64,000 bases of DNA, taken from assembly GCF_014205155.1 (NCBI RefSeq), contig NZ_JACHMX010000001.1, positions 6,882,001-6,946,000 of the forward strand, written 5' to 3'. Both the position numbers and the translations under genes were made by a program. Shown here one piece after another: positions 62,056-64,000 of the stretch. The stretch's first letter is position 1; each line of letters begins with the position of its first letter. The DNA comes from Amycolatopsis umgeniensis (lineage in GTDB: Bacteria; Actinomycetota; Actinomycetes; Mycobacteriales; Pseudonocardiaceae). The notes under the pieces are model-generated. The model worked only from the letters and a program-made list of their open reading frames with translations. It had not been told where the DNA came from and ran no database searches.

Positions 62056-62598
62056 TTACAAAGCGGGGGATAGCGCGGCAGCGAGCTGGGACCCTCGGTC
62101 GTGGGCGGCACGGAGCTCTTGCAGGGCTTGCACGAGGTCGTACTCGGTGGTCTCGGCGATGCTGGCCATCGCCGACAGCGCGGTGGCGTCGAGCTCTTCG
62201 ACCAGGGCCCGCTTTGCCGCCGGGGACTGCTGGATCCGGACCCGCGCCCATTGCCGGAGAGACCGCAACCTGGGATCAGTGGTGTGCGCGAGGCCAAGGA
62301 GGTCGACCGTGATGCGAGTGCCGTAGTGGCCGCTGAAGGCGAGGGTGGTTGCGCTGAGGAGTAGCTCGTCTGGTTGCTTGTTCAGCACGGCGCATACTTC
62401 GATCAGCCGCTCGACGGATATCCGGCGCGTGCCGAGTTCATAGCTGGCGAGGGTTTGCACGGAGAGGTCGACTTCGTTGGCGCCCATCGCGGCGCCCATC
62501 TGTTTGCGGGTCCAGCCGCGTTCTCTCCGTGCGGAACGCAGCAATTCGCCCAGGGCGTGCGCGAACTGGTCGAGCTGTTCGCTCGTAGGTGTGTTCAT
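62056..62598 (-). CDS. XRE-family regulator inside the operon
   Basis: 180 residues. The N-terminal HTH (ALGELLRSARRERGWTRKQM GAAMGANEVDLSVQTLASYE LGTRRISVERL) has a BldD-like layout. The C-terminal half is helical with DLVQALQELRAAHDRGSQLA, perhaps a dimer or ligand domain. It sits in the middle of the coupled operon, so it probably regulates it. Its ATG overlaps the stop of the 24-codon ORF. Confidence 0.9.
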   Translation of the reverse strand: MNTPTSEQLDQFAHALGELLRSARRERGWTRKQMGAAMGANEVDLSVQTLASYELGTRRISVERLIEVCAVLNKQPDELLLSATTLAFSGHYGTRITVDLLGLAHTTDPRLRSLRQWARVRIQQSPAAKRALVEELDATALSAMASIAETTEYDLVQALQELRAAHDRGSQLAAALSPAL

Positions 62599-62669
62599 GG
62601 CCTGTCCTCCGTAGCGGGGCGGGTGCTGGCGAGCCAGGCAGTTTCGACGTCGTCCGCGGAGTCGCTCAT
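62595..62669 (-). CDS. 24-residue ORF coupled at both ends (radical SAM to XRE)
   Basis: The ATG overlaps the radical SAM stop (ATGA, 62669-62666) and the TGA overlaps the XRE start (ATGA, 62598-62595). Such exact junctions on both sides argue for translation. The peptide starts MSDSADDVETAWLAS and ends TEDRP: acidic, one Trp, no signal peptide. It sits beside a radical SAM enzyme like a small RiPP precursor, but it could equally be a leader for the XRE gene, whose ribosome site lies in its last codons. Confidence 0.55.
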   Translation of the reverse strand: MSDSADDVETAWLASTRPATEDRP

Positions 62670-63643
62670 GCCGAGCCGTCCCGTGTGGTCAGTGCGAGAT
62701 CGCTGGCCGTGGACAGGGCGCGGAGGGAGCTGATGGCGTGTGCGCTCGGCTGGTTGCGCCAGATCTGGCCGTCGGCGCGGATCACTGTGAAGCCGCCGGC
62801 CGCCTCGCGAGTACGCAGACGTACGGGTACGGCCGCGGTGGTGCTCAGTTCGGCGAGGAGTGCGAGAGCTTCGTCATCGGTCAGCTGTTCGGTTCCGGCC
62901 AGGGCTGTGCCTTCTCCGATGGGAAGCATCTGCAGGAACGTCACCCCGCTCACTCCGAGGGTGGCGGCCAGGTCAACCATCGCTCGGATGCCGGCCAGGG
63001 CCGTGGAACGCAGAAGCACGGCCTGAATCTGCGTGGGGATGCCCTGGGTGATCGCCGCGCGGATTCCGGCGATGGCGTGATCGAAACTGCCTGCGCCGCG
63101 CCACCGGTCGTGGTGTTCGGCGTCCGGTCCGTCCAGGCTCACCCGTACGGCGTCCACACGAGTGGCCAGGGCTTCGGCGCGGCGGGCCAGGTGGGTTCCG
63201 TTGGTCGTCACGCTGACGGCGCAGCCGCCCGCGACGAGCACGTCGACTAGTTCGGGCAGGTCGCGCAGCAGCAGCGGTTCGCCGCCGGAGATGTCCACGC
63301 CAAGGACTGTGGATTCGGCGAGCAGGTTCGCGATGCGGTAGCGCTCTGCCCGGCCGAGCTCGAGGATGGACTTGTCATCCAGGCAGTACGGGCAGGTCAG
63401 GTTGCAGCGCACCAGGGGTGACCAGCACACGCTGATCGGCACGTCCGTTTGGACGGCTGCCGGGTGGATTTCAGTCCAGGACGCGACGTCGGTGCCGGGC
63501 AAGCGGACACGTCCCGAGTCGAGCGTGAGACCGGCGTGGTGGGTCAGGCCGGTGAGCGGATCATGGACGACGCTCTCGTTGCCGTGCTTTCGCGTCGCGA
63601 AGGTACGCATCGTGGTGGTCATCGCCGGGGTTGACGGGGTCAT
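62666..63643 (-). CDS. Radical SAM enzyme of the MoaA/PqqE-like type
   Basis: 325 residues. The [4Fe-4S] motif is C-x3-C-x2-C in VRCNLTCPYCLDDKS near 88. ISGGEPLLLRDLPELVDVLV (GGE motif) and VRVSLDGPDAEHHDRWRGAG follow. A leading 65-residue beta-rich segment (TFATRKHGNESVVHDPLTGL) precedes the barrel, as in peptide-modifying members with a peptide-binding domain. No Cys-rich SPASM tail is seen. The ATG at 63643 overlaps the glycosyltransferase stop. The substrate could be a peptide, sugar or nucleotide. Confidence 0.9.
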   Translation of the reverse strand: MTPSTPAMTTTMRTFATRKHGNESVVHDPLTGLTHHAGLTLDSGRVRLPGTDVASWTEIHPAAVQTDVPISVCWSPLVRCNLTCPYCLDDKSILELGRAERYRIANLLAESTVLGVDISGGEPLLLRDLPELVDVLVAGGCAVSVTTNGTHLARRAEALATRVDAVRVSLDGPDAEHHDRWRGAGSFDHAIAGIRAAITQGIPTQIQAVLLRSTALAGIRAMVDLAATLGVSGVTFLQMLPIGEGTALAGTEQLTDDEALALLAELSTTAAVPVRLRTREAAGGFTVIRADGQIWRNQPSAHAISSLRALSTASDLALTTRDGSA

Positions 63644-64000
63644 CGCAGTACCTCGCAGGAGTGCAGCAGTTCGGTCATGTCGGCTGTGAATGCTTGGGAG
63701 CGGCCGGTGGGGGCGGGCCGCCGCATGAGGTTCCAGTAATGGGCGAGGGTGTCTGGCCAGCTGGCGAGTTTGCGTTGCCACTGCTGGTCGGCGTCCGGGG
63801 GGTCGAGGTGGAACCCGACGGCCTGCCGGAGCGGGATGACCAGCAGTCCGTCCGCGATCAGGCACGCGCCGAGGTAGGTGTCTTCCATGCCCCAGCCGAT
63901 TCGCCCGAACTCGGGGTCGAACCCTCCGACGTTGAGCACGGCGGTGCGGGGAACGGCGACCAGGGCGGTGACGACCATGCGGGGGAGGTCCCAGTCGACA
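63640..64000 (-). CDS. Glycosyltransferase family 2/7-type, C-terminal part (cut by the window edge)
   Basis: The frame is open to base 64000 (…VDWDLPRMVVTALVAVPRTA…). VLNVGGFDPEFGRIGWGMED TYLGACLIADGL is the galactosyltransferase-like C-terminal motif with the WG-x-ED acidic pair. The ending is helical. The N-terminal nucleotide-sugar domain lies outside. It is the first visible gene of the coupled operon. Confidence 0.85.
   Translation of the reverse strand, partial: VDWDLPRMVVTALVAVPRTAVLNVGGFDPEFGRIGWGMEDTYLGACLIADGLLVIPLRQAVGFHLDPPDADQQWQRKLASWPDTLAHYWNLMRRPAPTGRSQAFTADMTELLHSCEVLR

Noticed and set aside
32775..64000. Second copy of the tRNA 3' end (attR)
   Set aside because: I looked for a repeat of the T-arm and acceptor sequence to the right and saw none, so the island end cannot be placed within the window.

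Overview
The window comes from a high-GC actinomycete. Codon third positions are mostly G or C, GTG starts are common, and the gene set includes SARP-type regulators, ECF sigma factors, RbpA and an HTH family typical of actinomycetes. A Pseudonocardiaceae host such as Amycolatopsis is my best guess, but that is inference and not something the sequence proves.

Bases 1 to about 32,700 look like chromosome. In order they hold: the end of an AraC regulator; a sortase-anchored thioester-domain surface protein; a block with two NB-ARC/TPR regulators (one a full SARP) around a glycosyltransferase-like gene, followed by a tiny 12-codon ORF with a strong ribosome site; a secreted sugar dehydrogenase; a NarL-type two-component pair; an SDR and its likely MmyB-like regulator; argG; a molybdopterin oxidoreductase and a fasciclin lipoprotein; an ECF sigma/anti-sigma/Asp23 operon; a flavin monooxygenase, a CaiB-type CoA-transferase and an NmrA-type protein; then a cluster with an acidic secreted peptide, OmpR-type two-component system, DUF4956 membrane protein and VTC domain protein. 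Two promoters in that last cluster share a distinctive 11-bp-phased repeat operator.

A tRNA with a CAU anticodon at 32,725 marks a change of character. From there to about 58 kb, codon use is more relaxed, gene remnants are common and the content is accessory. This stretch holds a complete 1.2-kb IS with matching terminal repeats, a predicted Cap4-like nuclease/NTPase/TPR defence protein, a Gabija pair (gajA-gajB), several unrecognised genes, a DUF4238 protein, a broken HTH gene, a relic of an arsenate-reductase-like gene, a truncated OMPDC-type gene and a secreted trypsin-like protease. I could not find the second attachment site or an integrase, so the island is undelimited and probably continues past the window.

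From about 54 kb to the right edge there is a tightly packed metabolic block. One minus-strand group carries a small ORF, a small HTH protein, an RbpA paralogue, queD, queE and an inositol-monophosphatase-type phosphatase. A second minus-strand group (58,878 to the edge) has start and stop codons overlapping at most junctions: glycosyltransferase 2, radical SAM, a 24-codon ORF, XRE regulator, phosphoribosyltransferase, glycosyltransferase 4, 5'-3' exonuclease and PIG-L deacetylase. Between them, on the plus strand, lies a small protein coupled to a flavoprotein. PreQ0-pathway enzymes, a phosphoribosyltransferase, a phosphatase, glycosyltransferases and a deacetylase together suggest an undescribed nucleoside or nucleotide pathway. 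This operon, and the micro-ORF behind the SARP gene, are the best candidates for new biology here.
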